Part shown: in pieces, positions 36,095 to 48,968 of the stretch
Numbering within the stretch: the stretch's first letter is position 1
How the letters are laid out: every line of letters begins with the position of its first letter
Source: Callaeas wilsoni
Lineage: Eukaryota > Chordata > Aves > Passeriformes > Callaeidae
Reading direction: 5' to 3'
NCBI GenBank assembly: GCA_013398955.1
Contig: VWPU01012291.1
Span: 84,062 to 148,061 of the forward strand
DNA length: 64,000 bases
The notes under the pieces: generated by a model
What the model was told of the DNA's origin: nothing
The model's input: only the letters and a program-made list of their open reading frames with translations
Database searches by the model: none
Translations under genes and position numbers: made by a program

Positions 36095-36185
36095 AGGGGA
36101 ATCCCAGCTCTGCTCTTGACTTTTCAGTGGCCTTCAGCAAATTATTCTTCATCTTTATGTGTCCCCATCTGGAAGAGTCAGTTAC
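36095..36185 (-). repeat. MIR-like SINE relic
   Basis: Plus-strand text 'GGGAATCCCAGCTCTGCTCT', 'GGCCTTCAGCAAATTATTC' and 'CATCTTTATGTGTCCCCATCTGG' follows the reverse complement of MIR (GAATCCCGGCTCTGCCACT, ACCTTGGGCAAGTTACTTAACC, CTGTGCCTCAGTTTCCTCATCTG). It is a fragment only. Confidence 0.6.
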
Positions 36186-38361
36186 TGGTGCTGGCCTCAG
36201 ATTTGATGGATTAACTTGTTACTAATTCCACCGTGTTCGACAAGTCCAGAGCATTCCTTACTAATCAGCAGAAACTTATTAATTCTCATTATGACTGCTT
36301 CTCATGTCCTTTCTGATAAAGCTCTCAGGGAGATACAATAGTTCTCCAGAACACAGGCAGAGTCCCTTGGAAAAACCCACAGGAAAAAACAATCAACCCA
36401 TTTCTTTACAAAAATAACTTCGTATCACTATGGGAATTTGCCTCACATTAGATTTCCAGAGGAATTTTCCACTCACTCAATTTCTTAGCTTTTTCCCCAC
36501 AGAGAAACTGCCTTTTAAACCCACATTTTCTGGGTAATTGGACTGAAAATGGGTTTTTCATGGCAGAGAATGGAGCTGTCTCCTCCATGGTTGCCGGCCC
36601 ACACCCCAGAGGCTCTTCACTTTGTCCCCTGAACATGAAGCTGACACCAGTATTCCCAGTGGGTTGCCAGATGCAAACATCAGTGCTTCCCTGCCAGGAC
36701 AGTGCCAGACAGGATCCCACACGGCAGAATTCCTCAGGAAACCCCTGACAACAGCTGCTCGTGTTTGGGGTGGAGGGAAGCATGTCCCACTTGTGGAGGC
36801 TGCTCACCACAGCCGTGGAGCACCCCATGCACAGAGCAGCAAAGCAGCCCCAGGATGGCAGCTGTGCATCCAAGCCCAACTGGATCCCCGTGCCGTGGCA
36901 CCTGCAGGATGCAGGTGCAGGGTGCAGGTGGTGACCTTCACACACAGGGAGCTCCCGCCCCACCTGGATGCGTTGTCCTACCTCTCTGTGCCCCCTTTCG
37001 CCAAGAACAGGAGCAAGGGGGGAAGGAGGCTGTTCAATTTATTTTTGGGGGGAGGGCCGGGGAGTTGTTTTACCTTTTTTTTAAACCTGGCTAGCATTTT
37101 GACTTTGAGCTGCTTGGAGCAGCTACATCTCTTGCTATGCATATTCATGATAGCCATCATCCTTGCTGACACATCAGTCACCTCTGGAGCTAAAACAATG
37201 AATCACGACAACTTGTGATAGCAAGGGCTCCCACCTCTGCCTGCTGAGGCACCACAACAAGCACTTTCAAAGCCAAGAGGACACCTTTCCATACTAGACA
37301 GGGAGTTTTAATTTGACCCTCCAAAATAAAAAATGTAAGCAAGACGACAACACCACACATTTTTTTTTATCTTCCAGTGGGAAAAAACCCCCCTGAAAAC
37401 TGTATTTTTGGTAAAACAGTGTTCATTTGGAGGAATACTGTAGTTCATTAATGTCTCAAAAAAAAAAAGCACAAGAACTCAAAAAATTATTGACAGGAAA
37501 ATCTGATATTTCACTTCTATTAATTAGTTTCCCTTCAGCATGCAACTTGACCTACCAAATTCAAACATCAATCTGAATCCACTGATAGGCAAAAATTTCT
37601 TCCTTTTTGCACAGAACTATTACTGAAAATTAATTTTGATTTGGAGTCCAAGTTCTTGGGCAAAGCAGTAAGCCCAAATTTCAAAAAGAGAGAACAACTA
37701 AAATCTCTATCTTCTTGAGAACAATAAAATCTTAACAAGTCTCCAGATGATATCACACATCAAAATCTGTCAGAAATTGCTTCCTGAAAGAAAAGATTAC
37801 TCAATTTATCAAATAACTTGTAAATTCATATGTCTGGCATGAGCAAGACTCAAGGGAGTTGCATGAATTATAACAAAGGACTCTGGCTCCTCCCTGCCCA
37901 TTTCACTTGAATGAAATAAATGTCAAGAGAAAGTGGCCTGAAATGTCTTTTGGAATAAATAAGATGTGATTCCCCATGATGAATGGAGGGGGCCTGGCCG
38001 CACTGGGTCCCTAAGGCAGTTTGGCATGACAGTGGCAGCAGCTTTGGCCTGTGGAGCTGCTGCCCGGAGCAGCACAGCCACTTGCAGGCCTCCTTGCACC
38101 CTCCTACCCCTCTGTCCTCTCTCCTTTATGAGATCTGCATCTGTACCCCTTATCCTTCCCCAACCCTAACTCCGCTGCCTCCACACCTGTGCTGCTCACC
38201 TTCCCTGTATCCCTCCCCCCTAGCAGTGTCCCTTCTCCAATGCAAGGACCCTGCAGGTCATGGCAGAGGCTGGAGGGATGGGATCTGATCCCAGAATCTC
38301 CTTTCCAGCAGGCAGATGCTCCCTCCCCGGGCAGTGCACAGCAAAACCCATAACACCCTTC
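36186..38361. other. No gene seen; longest chance frame lies here
   Basis: A 198-codon plus frame at 36622-37218 is the longest in the window. It starts in GC-rich sequence, has no recognisable domain, overlaps a 130-codon frame in another phase and a 171-codon minus frame, and has no evident splice or Kozak context. I leave it uncalled. About 37300-37960 is AT-rich. Confidence 0.5.
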
Positions 38362-38503
38362 AGAAACTCCCTGGAAGTGCTCTGGGCCAGAATGGATGTG
38401 GCTGGTGCAGGGGAAGGTGACCCTGCCCACGGCAGGCCAGGGAACCAGATGAGCTTTAATGTCTGTTCCCACCCAAAGCAGTCTGAGATTCTCTGATATT
38501 CCC
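38362..38503 (+). mobile_element. CR1 LINE 3' end
   Basis: CTCCCTGGAAGTGCTCTGGGCCAG, GGGGAAGGTGACCCTGCCCACGGCAGG, GAACCAGATGAGCTTTAATG and the terminal TCTGAGATTCTCTGATATTCC are the CR1 3' end with moderate decay. It is 5'-truncated; the bases just upstream (about 38300-38361) may be a more decayed part of the same copy. Confidence 0.82.
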
Positions 38504-39164
38504 TATAACCTGAGCAATCTGCTGGCACACGGATACCCAGCACTGAGAGTGAAGGATGGGGTGGCTGATGGGGCAGGAGGAGACCCCAGCACGGGCAGAT
38601 GCCTGGTCCTGCTGCCTCCAGACAGTGCAGAGTGCTGCCATTTTAAGGGCTGCCAGGAGGTGGATTCTCCCCAGAATGCCAGCTCTTGCCAAATCCCTTG
38701 CCATGCCTGGGTGGGCTGTTCTCAGTCACAGACTCACTGTAGCAGCAGTATTTTGCCTGCAACTCAATACACAGGCGTGCCAATCATGTATCTGAAGAGA
38801 CATTTAAGTTGTGAGCTGTAGTCTTTCTCAGCTGAAAGCACACCAGTGCATCCATAAAAATAATATAATCTCAGGAGCAGAGGGAATGCTGCTAGAAGGA
38901 TTGGGGTGAGCCAGGCTGATTTCTGCTGTATTTTCTCAGGAAAAATCTCCAGGACAGCTGTGCGAGAACCAGAACCACTTATCTGGCTGCTGGGCTCAGC
39001 CTGGCTCACACCAGGGGCCTTCTGGGTCCCCTCCACTCTCTCAAGCACTTCTCTGACTCTGTTCAGTGCTGCCTCAGCCCTGGGAGGCTGTGTCCTTCCA
39101 TGTCATTAGATCCACCATCTGAACCATATGTCCATTCTGTTTAAAGCACAGCTTTGGGAATCAA
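38504..39164. other. No gene seen
   Basis: Unique sequence between a CR1 end and a MIR relic; no supported exon. Confidence 0.55.
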
Positions 39165-39290
39165 AGGCCTGCATTCAGTTCTGGTCCTGAGACCAGAACT
39201 CTGCATAACATTGGGCAGGAGATTAGATATCCGTGAGCTCCAGTTCACATTCTGTAAAATGGGGAGCACACTTTACCTGTTCAGACTGTC
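39165..39290 (-). repeat. MIR-like SINE relic with a perfect hairpin
   Basis: Plus-strand 'ACATTGGGCAGGAGATTAGATATCC' (split here: ACATTGGGCAGG, then GAGCTCCAGTTCACATTCTG) and 'TGTAAAATGGGGAGCACACTTTACCT' follow the MIR reverse complement (CCTTGGGCAAGTCACTTCACCT, CAGTTTCCYCATCTGTAAAATGGGG, TACCT). The best-preserved word is CTGTAAAATGGGGA. The first part of the relic contains a perfect 10-bp inverted repeat at 39177-39200. Confidence 0.7.
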
Positions 39291-42200
39291 AGCTCAGTAA
39301 CCCAGACACTGGATGCATGGGCATACACTGACTGGAGACCCTTTAAATGTCACTGCCATACAACTGAACATCATTCTTTGGGAGCATCAAATGCATATTA
39401 ATGTCCAGCCACGGTTTAGCCTAAACATTTTGTATACTTGCCTGTAGAGTCACAATTTCTGTCTTCATAAGAGCAAGCAGAAAGACCGTCCTGCCTGGCC
39501 AATACAGCTAGGAAAACCCATTAAGTCATCTCTGCAATCCAAACCCATGGGGACAGGCTGACAGCCCAGTGCTGCTGCTCCCTGTGCTGTCTGCCTCTCC
39601 TGAGCCACCTTCTCCCCTGCAGAACCATTGCAAGAACAGCAGTATTGGCTCTGGTCACCTGGCAGTGTAACCAGGCCTTCGGGGAGTGTGCAGCTCTGCC
39701 CTGCAGGATCTGCTAATCCACCTGTGCTGGCCAGCAGAGTGAGAGAAGCTTCCCCAAGGGGAAGGGAAGGCACTGCAGCCCCAGGACTGCATCCTTTGAC
39801 CGTGGCTGAATCATTTCAGCCTCCTTTGGAGCCCTAGCAACTGGGAAAGCTCCGAACTGTACTGCAGGGTGAGTAAGGGAGGAGAAAAATGAAAGCATTT
39901 GTCCACAGCAGAAGTGCCAGGCTCTATCAGACAGGATTCCATTCCACAAGACTGTTAAATAACAAGAGTTCAATAACACTCCTGCTTACGCCACACATTT
40001 TCATGCTGCTGTACCCAGAGAACTTCACATCTGTGAGGGGTGAGTTGCATCCAACAGCATTTGGAACTAGTAATGCCCACTTCAGGCTAGATAGATGGTG
40101 CACAAGGACACCTCAGAATGAGCTGGGAAAGCCACAGGACCCAGACAGCCTAGGAAGACTCACATCTGCAGGAACTCACACGACTCCACTGAATACACAA
40201 CTTCATCCAAGATGAGAATCTGAATCAGAACTGCATTTTTCCCAGCTGGTAACATTTGGATGGGAGCACAAACAGCTCAAGTCACTAAAAGCCTGAAACA
40301 AACATTCTCTATTCTGTGGTGGAGAAAGTATTTTTGTTTTTCAGCGTTTGGGGTGGCTCGGGAGCACTGGTGGGGAACCAAAGCCCCTAAGTCTAGACAA
40401 GGGAAATAAATCTACAGCTTGTCAAGATAAAGAAAAAAGGTGTATTTGTTTTCTGAATTAATAAAGTTCCGTTTACTCTCTGTTCCGCCAGGCTGCAATT
40501 CCACAGAGTGTGATGAATTCTTGCAATGGGAGCAGAGGGTATCCTGCAGACCCCAAAGCTGTACTTCTGCATGAATTAACAAAAACTCAGTGTTCTGTGC
40601 AAACCTCATCTGACTGTAAGCTGAGCTTCCTAACTGAGAAGGCACTTTTTTGTTCAATTAGAGAACCTTCAGAATTCAGCTCTTGAACCTTCATTCTGAA
40701 TGACAATATGCCCCATTTCCATCATAAATCTAGCCTAGGTGCCACGCTGTCTCTGCTCCACATTAAACCATGGGCTGTTGGAATGACGTGAGTGGGATGG
40801 CCTTAGAAGAGTTGGGTTTCAACATTACCAGCACTCCAGGTTTGTCCCAGCTTTCTGCCCACATGCAGCTCTAAATCTTCTTTGATCAACCATGCACGCC
40901 CAAGTGATGCCAATTCTCCCACCCCCAGCTTCTCCTTTCCCAAGTACTGTGCACTGGAAGTGCAAACGTTCCCAGCTTTAGATGAAGAACCTGCTCACTG
41001 AGCTCACCTGAAGACATTAATTTTGACCTAATTGTGCCTTGCAGGATGCAGTGGGATGTCATCACACGGTTCCTGGGCTACACCACTCATCCTCCAGAGC
41101 AGCAGCACTGGCAACAATAAACAATAACAAATAGTGATTTCAGCATTCTGCTGGATCTAAATGCATTTTAGTGCTCCTGTTGCTAGAAAATGCAGTCATT
41201 AGTTTGATCACTCTTTTGGGGTTTGGAGGAAAAAGGCTGGTAAAGAAAATATACCATCACCTGCAAGCTGAGCAACCTACATGGATTTGTTCCTTCTCTT
41301 CCTACTCATCCCAGCCCTGCACTAGAAAAGCAGCCCAGGGTAAAATCAGGAGAGCAGGATACCTGGGAGAGAGAAGCAGAGGCGAGGAGTTACTGTCCTC
41401 TCCCGAGGATGAAGGAAAGCTTTCTACTACACCCGAGAAAGGGCAGGAGGGAAGGACTGGTCTCAGGCCATGTATGAGATGGGAGTACTGAAGGCAAATG
41501 GTTATGAAAGCAGAAAGGTTTGTGTCCTTAAAAAATTGTGAAACTCATTACTTTTGTTCATGTGGTCCCTGAGTGGCATTACTGTGCATTATGCTCTGTA
41601 AAGAATGAGGTGCTCTTCTGCTGTGCTTCACACTGCCTATTGAGAGAGATTGCAGGCTGCCAGGTCCTTGTATGAAGCTATTTTAGTTTTCTTCAGAGGA
41701 AACCCATGCCTTTTCAACAAATAGAGAAAAAAAAAGAGAAAAAGAGTTCTCTTTTCTTTCTGCCATTGTTGCTAGCAATGACGAGGCTGCTCCAGGATGG
41801 ATCCACAGGCACTATACACAGGATCAGGTCATTGCCTTCAAAGCCTAACTAGTTTATGCCAGTTTGGGATTTGGCCCTGTGTATTCAAGCCCACTTCAGC
41901 TCTCTCCACATTCTCCCTTGCTATTAACTCTGCTGAGCTGTGGCCCATATCACCGTTTGCTCTGATTTTTCATGATACTTCCTCTCTCTGACCTCTTTTG
42001 GAAGAGCTGGTAGCAGCTTGCCTCCTTGAAAGTCGATTGTTTCCTTCACATCAACTGAGAAGCAAGGTCAAGATCCAGCTGCTACCAGCTGATAGCTTTA
42101 AAACAATAGCTTTTGCTGGAGACCAAACTAACTTGCTCCCAGCTCTTCTTTGGAGAGAGGTGTGAGGACTGTGTTGAGAATGGGTCTTTACACCTTCTAC

Positions 42201-43169
42201 TCAAAGCAGGCAGCCTGCTTTGATGACAAACTGGAGCAAATAAAGTGCTGATAAAAGAGATCATGGGGTGGGGCTGATCACAGAGAGCACACAGGCAGTG
42301 TGCTGGTTCCCACAAAAACTGAGCCAAGAAAACATTTATTCAGAGACTATATGCTTCACTTTTGCAAGAAAAAAAAACACTTAAAAATCGATGTATGACA
42401 CAAGCATTGTCCCAACACTGTATTTTGTTACTTTGCTACTGAGAGAGGCTGGTAAGGCTGGGAGACCAGGAGATGGGCTGCACAGAGCTCTACACATTGC
42501 TGGTTTCCAACACAATGAAGATAGAGGTGGGCAAAGTAGATTAAAACACATATTAGCTTATGATATGACCAAATTCCACCTTCAGGGACTTAGGTAAATA
42601 TGCTTTAACAGAAGTATAAACAAACCCAAACAAACAAAAAACCCAGGAGAAACCCCCTGGGCCAGCAGAGGCATGCTCAGAACCCTGAGGCCATCAGGCT
42701 GCTGAGGGACAGCCCAGACTCTTTCTCAAACCAGTTTGCCCAGCAGGCACAAGACACCTGTGACTGGTGAGAGCTCCTCAGGAAGCACCCACAAGACCTT
42801 CACAGTGCCAGAACACGTTCCACACCTTGGGCTGCTTGTTTGCACCTCTCAGCTCCCCACTGCACCTGTGTCCCCACCGCCCTCCCAGCAGCTGCACCTC
42901 GTGTGGGCTGAGGCATCCATCCTCCCCTTCCCCACCGGCGTCCGCTCCGGTGCTCAGCTGGCTCCTGTTCCCTCCAGCCTTGGAAATGAGCCCGAAGGCC
43001 TCACTGGGGTGTCTGTGGGGAATAAAGCAAAAGGGCCTTGGGCCCTCAGCGTGAGGCATGATGAGCACGTCTCTCTCTCAAGTCCCTCTCTGAAGGGGTT
43101 TTTTCACTGGTCCCATAGCCTCAACTTGAAACGCTGCCTCCTGAGCTGCTGCTGAAAGCCAGCTGTCTA
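39291..43169. other. No gene seen
   Basis: No exon or dated repeat supported. A-rich runs lie near 41727-41745 and 42369-42380. GC-rich parts near 39540-39840 and 42670-43060 yield overlapping chance frames on both strands. Confidence 0.5.
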
Positions 43170-43490
43170 CCATTTATATTGTTAATTCATTAAAACCAGT
43201 TCTTTATCCTCTCAGGAAATAACGGCAGTCCTGCTTACTGGCAGACAATAACATCGGAGGGCTGCAATCGCTGACAATATCAATTATTTAGTTTTCTGCC
43301 AATTCCTATTAGACTTTCCAGGCTAGAGAATTTACACTGTGTTATTGAATTAAAAAACAGCTAAAAGCTTTAGGGAATCCAAACTAATTAGCCAGCATTT
43401 GTAAACCCCTTTGTTCATGGTAATTTGTTTACAAGAGTAGCTCAACCTTTTAATTATGGGCACACTCACAGGCCACATCCTGTACCATTA
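43170..43490. other. AT-rich candidate conserved non-coding element
   Basis: A repeat-free block with CTAATTAG at 43384-43391, TAATTAT at 43451-43457, ATCAATTATTTAG near 43278 and TTGTTTAC (forkhead-like) near 43425. No coding potential. It has the look of an enhancer; conservation is untested. Confidence 0.33.
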
Positions 43491-44953
43491 CAGGCAGCTT
43501 TTTTTTGTTTGGTGCAAGAAAGGCAAAGATGCAGAGGCTAATTTTACTTTAATGAGTTGTGATGACCCCACCTGGCACTGGATGACCCTAAAATGTGAGT
43601 GTGTCTATAATTATAACTAAGAAAAACCCACTCTAGATGTTTTGAGTGGGCCAGAAATTATCAGCATCCAACAGCGTTGGCAATTCAAATCCAGAGCCCT
43701 GCCTCTCCCTCCCTCTCCAGCCTCTGTTACAGATCTCATCTCAAGGCAGTGCTTCACCTTCTTGCCTATTCAAATCCATTTGGTTTAACTCCTTCTGCTT
43801 TAGGCTTGAAAGACGAGTGGTTTAGATATTCTAGAACAGGTCACATCCTCACTTGTGATGATAATCCTGTTATGACAGTGGGCACTTATTGCTTAGCAGG
43901 TTGTCCTCTCTATCTGTGCTGTCACCATTTGTCATCACAACCCATGACCCTGCTCCCCAAGCCACGAGCATCATCAGTGTTTTACAGGTCCTTTTCCTCC
44001 AGCATGAACGTAAGGGTTTAGTTTTGGAAGAAATGCTCACAGTTCTGATTGACAGAGGATTTTTAGACCATTAAACAGGAAGCTGTAGCAGACTGTTTGC
44101 TTTAGCAGACTGAGTTCTGGGGTAGAACTGGGCAGAAGTGCTTGGGCTGAGGTCCCAGAAGCAGGAGGTTTCCTGCCTGCACTCTGTGACCATCTCTCTC
44201 TATGCAGCAATGTGTGGACATGTAAACAAGAGAAGTAGCCAGTGTTTCCCCACTGTGTCTGGTTTCTTCTCTGAAAAGCTGTGCAAGGCTACTAAAAATC
44301 AACAGTGACAGTCTTGACATTTGCCTTGACATTGAACAGAAATTCTGAATATGTTCATTTCGGAGGTAAGAGGTGGTGAAGAAGGGAATGAAAATGAAGT
44401 GAGATGTCTCTCAATAAAGGAATGTGCCGTAGATTACAGGAAAATCGGAATGCAAAGATTGCAATAAAGTTCCTACTTTATTTTGGATAGTTCCAGGAAA
44501 CTTGTTCAGGTAAAATCTGTGTCTGTATTTTTAAAAATACATCAAACTTAATTTCAGGGGCAAAAATGCTAATAAAAATGTTTAAAACTGCTTCATCACT
44601 GACAGGCACACAGTGTATTGGGCACCCATCAGTCTGATCTAACTTGTGGGATACAGCCTCAGCCCATGGGATCAGTGTGAGTGAAAAGCAATCCTCACAC
44701 TCATCCCATGGATGGCACACGGCCCCAAGGCAAGCAGGTCATTGTCCCCAGTCAGAGACTCACTCAGCACAGGGTGCAGGGATCCTGTGGACAGCAGGGT
44801 CTAACCAGAGCACAGGGCACACCACTGTTTCCTCCCAGTCTCTGGCACTGGTTTGCTGGGCCTTTGGCCAGGTTACTTTTACCCTCTGTTTTTCTGTTCT
44901 CCAACCTGGAAACTGTTCCCAGCCCATCTTCCATCCTACCCCCAACCCTGTAA
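43491..44953. other. No gene seen
   Basis: Unique sequence without a supported exon; the frames at 43677-44021 and 44644-44976 have no recognisable domain. Confidence 0.55.
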
Positions 44954-45090
44954 TTGTTCAAGGTCAGGTTGGATAGGGCTTGGAGCAAGCTGATCCAGTG
45001 GAAGGTGTCCCTGCCCACGGCAGGGGGTTGGAATGAGATGGGGTTTAGGTTCCCTTCCAACCCACACCATTCTGAGATGATTCTGTGTTG
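44954..45090 (+). mobile_element. CR1 LINE 3' end
   Basis: Very clear CR1 3' wording: CAAGGTCAGGTTGGATAGGG, CCAGTGGAAGGTGTCCCTGC, CCACGGCAGGGGGTTGGAAT, CCCTTCCAACCCACACCATTC, then GAGATGATTCTGTG. It carries a single GTGGAAGGT, in contrast to the expanded copy at 22731-23023. 5'-truncated. Confidence 0.95.
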
Positions 45091-48000
45091 CCCAGACACT
45101 CTGGGTTCTGCGTGGATATTACAGAGCTCACTGGCTCTGGGTGTCATCTGACAATATCACATTTAGCTCTGCTTTAAGGGCAGCTGAACATTATGTTTAG
45201 GCAGAGCAGCTGACTTAATCTCTTTAGGAATATCTTTATGAGGCTCAAATAGCATCCATAAAAATGGAGATGGGCACAAGTGTCCCTCAAACATCCAGGT
45301 CTTCCGGACCACATTTAGTTAAAATATCATTAACTGTGCAGCATGTTTGACAAGAATGTATGACAGCACTAGCCATATGGAAAGCATAAATATTAAATAC
45401 TGTATATTGCAGCCATTTGCAAGAAACTGCATTAATCCCTTGAAGGTTAATGAGAATTATTCATGTGCATCTGAGGGAGAGAAGTACTTCACTTTAGAAA
45501 TTGAACAGCTTGACATGCCTGATTTTTCACTTACCAATAAATATGAAAATGGAAAATGGATGGACATCTTAGCATTGTGCCTGGATGAGAGGCTCATTGA
45601 GCAACTCAGACGTTTGTTTTTTCAAATCAATATTTTACATCATTAATATTTTCAGTTCCAGGAATCAGTGAAACAATAAATCTTGCCTGATCACAGATGG
45701 TTTGCCACTGTGTAGATATTCCTGCAAGAGGGGAAACAAATGTCAAGGAGTCAAGACAACCCTGCTTTGTTTAGTTAAGTCCTGAGAGTAAAAAAGGGGG
45801 ATCAATACCTGTGCAGGGCCTGTTGAGAGACCCAGGAAAAGAGGGAAAAGAGAAATGAGGCAGAATTATCCTTGATGGGCAAGACCTACCACTGACATCA
45901 TGGAGACCACTCTATTCACATGTTTGAAGCATCTCACCAGAAAATATGGACAGATATTTAAAAAGAGTTTCAGTGAGTTATAGATGTGATTTTTTGCAGT
46001 AATCCCTCTTGAAATTATTTCAAATGGTTTTGGAACAGCTTTGTTATGGCCTGTTTTTACATGAGCCACCTGCATCAGCAGAGTTATTAAAAACTCAAAA
46101 TGATAAAATTTCTCTGAATTGATGAAAATCACTTGTTGTCAGTGAAATCTTCATGCTGCTTTGCAAGGAGTAATTTCTAGAGATGGCTAAAATTTGTGGA
46201 TAATTTTCTTTTAATTAAAGTGTGGGTTTGTTGGGGGTTTTTTCAATAGCGTCCTTCATAATGAAAATACTTTCCTTTCCTTTTTCTCCCACCTTATGCT
46301 TTTTTTCTAATACAGTCACCATATTCATGCTGCACACTTTGGCAAATTCCAGTCATGATACCTGCATGGCTCATGGTAACTAGAAGAATTTAGTCCCTAT
46401 TTGTCATGAACATCATCCTATGGAAAACTGGGACATTCAGCAGTCTCAGCAAAGAGAAAAGCATACTGTGACTAGAAACCACACCTTCCAGAGCCTCCAG
46501 GGCAGCTTCCAGGACAGATTTTCAGCTGATGTGAATGACAGGAGCTCCCACAGCTCTAGGAAGCAGTGGGGCTGGACTGATTTCCACCAGCAGAAGATTT
46601 AGCTCCGCATATGCTCCCTTCAGTGCTAAATGCTCATGCTTGAAGCTCATTCCTGCTCAGCCTGAAACAGGTAGTGAAGCAGTTGGAAAATGCCAGAGGC
46701 ACCATCTCTGCAGAAGCTCCTTGGGAAGCAAAGCCTGTCCACCTGAGGAGGGAGGATGGGCCACTGCAGCTCCACTTTGCCTGATCTCAGGCAAAAACAT
46801 CTCACCCCTGGCTCTGTGGTGCTGGTTTGGACACGGCAGCTCCCACCGAGGGCTGCAGCAGGAGCAGTGCTGGGACAGGGAGAGCCAGGAGCTGGAGGCC
46901 AGTGCAGCTGCAGCTGCTGCAGGGGCTGAGCAGAGGGGCTGATGGGGACCAGGGATGCCCTAGAAATAGGGTCAGGGGAATGAGAGGGACAGGGAGCTGG
47001 CAGATCAAGCACAGTGCTCTGTCTCTGCACAAAGAACACTGGCAGATGTGTCAGTGCATCCCAGCACACGGGCTTTTCCTTCTCAGATGTCTGGGTTTCC
47101 CGTCCTAGTGCTTCAAACGTGGCTTGTGTGAAACAAGTCCAGAGTGCCAGCAGACAGACATCCCCCTGCAGCACAGTACGAGTGATGGGAAGCTACTGGG
47201 AGAAATCCTGTGCTACTGGGCACATCCTGCCCTATTTTCTGTGCCAGAGCAGCGCTGTGCTGGTGTGCAGCACTGCGTGTGGACCGGGGCAATTGCACAC
47301 ACAGCCAGCTCCTGGTCCCACAGAAGCCCTGCTGAATCGTGTAGGATCCACATGCAAAGTCAGCATTGTGGTTGTCAGTAGCTGGACTTCCAAGGAATTA
47401 ATGCACTTGATTCCTCTTGCACTGTGTCGAAGGCTGAGGGAGAGTGGTTTGTATTAGAGGTATATTTATGAACAGCTTCTAAAGGGTTAGGTAAAGGGTG
47501 TTTGGATAAGTAGCTAATCAATTTGCACAGATTATTATGAGACCAGCAGAGGCACAGGCTGCTTATGAATGCCTTACAGTGTCAGCTCCCATTATGCACA
47601 TAACCATTTGATGCATGTATTAGTCACCTCTGTAACAGCTATTACTAAGCATTTATAACAACAGCATTTACGTGAGTCTCCTTACAAAGTCAGTGAATCC
47701 ATGAGACTGGGACTCACTGACCCCAAAACAGGCTGCTGAGGAGGAATCAGATAGGAAGTCTCTCCCTTGTCCGAAGGATAGCTGCTCTCTCAGGAGTGTC
47801 TCACTGCGCAGAGTTCTGGCCACCTGTGAACTCCAGCAGCACAGTTTTGCTCTGTTTTCATTGTCAGACACAGCACACAAGCACTGTCAGATCACAGGAA
47901 GGAAAACACAGCTGGTGATTCTGAACTGTGTTATGTTTTTATTCTGAGTCATTTACCACCTCCTTTAAATAATCCCAGAAGCCTCCACAGGGATTTACTT

Positions 48001-48132
48001 TTACAGCATCAGATTGCTCTGATCTGTGTCTGTCTCTGGCCTTTGCCTTCTGCTTTTCAATTTCTATTCTGGCCCAGCTCCACTTGAGGAGAGGATGGGC
48101 TCAAAGTCATTCAGAGGAACATTTTAAGGCTC
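45091..48132. other. No gene seen; two AT-rich repeat-poor blocks
   Basis: About 45330-45680 is AT-rich and holds a 99-codon frame of unusually balanced composition (45347-45646), which I cannot assign. About 47460-47660 is also AT-rich and repeat-poor. About 46640-47460 is GC-rich, with frames of 147 and 175 codons on opposite strands that overlap and look like chance. Confidence 0.5.
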
Positions 48133-48222
48133 TGAGGATGATCCACAACTGATGTAAAGCACAGCAGATCCAGTGGCTTTGGTGAAGCCTTGCACAGTTA
48201 CACCAGGGGTGCATCTTCAGCT
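48133..48222. repeat. Ancient sauropsid interspersed repeat fragment
   Basis: 'GATGATCCACAACTGATGTA', 'AGATCCAGTGGCTTTGGTGA' and 'TGCACAGTTACACCAGGGGTGC' resemble a partly palindromic repeat wording common in turtle, crocodile and bird genomes, in which 'CTGGTGTAAATC...TTTACACCAGCTGAGGATC' flank 'CCATTGAAGTCAATGG'. The family name is not certain; L3/CR1-like is my best guess. Confidence 0.45.
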
Positions 48223-48968
48223 TGCAAAGTTGCACTGACACTGCCTTCCCAAAAAACACAAAGCACAGCTCTGGGAAATGTCCCATTTCCGAGCCATGCC
48301 ATGGCACAGTTTGGGCTCTGGCTGCATATATCTAGAACATAAATCTATATTACCAATAGATATTATGTGTTTGACAGCGCTGACTGAAAACTTTAAGTGA
48401 ATGGCTAAAGGCTGTTCTCCTATGAGCAAAGGAAAATAACACCTTGAATATTGAAGATGATTCTCTAAAATGAAATTGGGTGTGAAACTGTACATCTACT
48501 CACTGAAATTTTGTCAGAGCACGTTGTTGCATTGCAGCTGCCAGAAGTGCTGCGTGCCACAGGCTCCCCATCGTATTTGGCTGCATTCAGCAGCCAGGTT
48601 CTCCCTACCGATGGAAAAATATTCAGACAGAGTGCCAATAGGCTACAAAGTTAAAAGGGGGAATATCCCACTGTTTTCTTTGTGCAGCTGTGGATGGTTT
48701 GGGATGTCAATGACCTTAACAACAAGGCTTAAAGTACAGACACACAGGTGCTGTAAAGGCACTGCACACAAGACACACGAGCCCTCACTGCATCCTGCTC
48801 TATACTGTGATTTGGTGCTCCATGAAGCCAGTAGACAAGACTTGCTTTGCCTAAATTTCCTCTGGAAACCCACAGATAGGGGCAAAACCAACAAGAAATG
48901 GAAGTAAAGCAAATCCACGCCCTTTTTCTGCTTTACTGCACAATATTTGCTTGACAAAGTTCACAAGG
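48223..48968. other. No gene seen; left flank of ERVL-like LTR
   Basis: Unique sequence. Bases 48964-48968 (CAAGG) are the left target duplication of the next element. A 145-codon plus frame (48470-48907) lacks a recognisable domain and overlaps a 104-codon minus frame. Confidence 0.5.

Noticed and set aside
36622..37218. The longest frame in the window, 198 codons, plus strand
   Set aside because: It has no domain, lies in GC-rich DNA, overlaps long frames in another phase and on the minus strand, and begins at an unremarkable ATG.
46647..47457. Overlapping 175-codon minus and 147-codon plus frames
   Set aside because: They share GC-rich DNA on opposite strands and neither shows a recognisable domain or plausible splice context.
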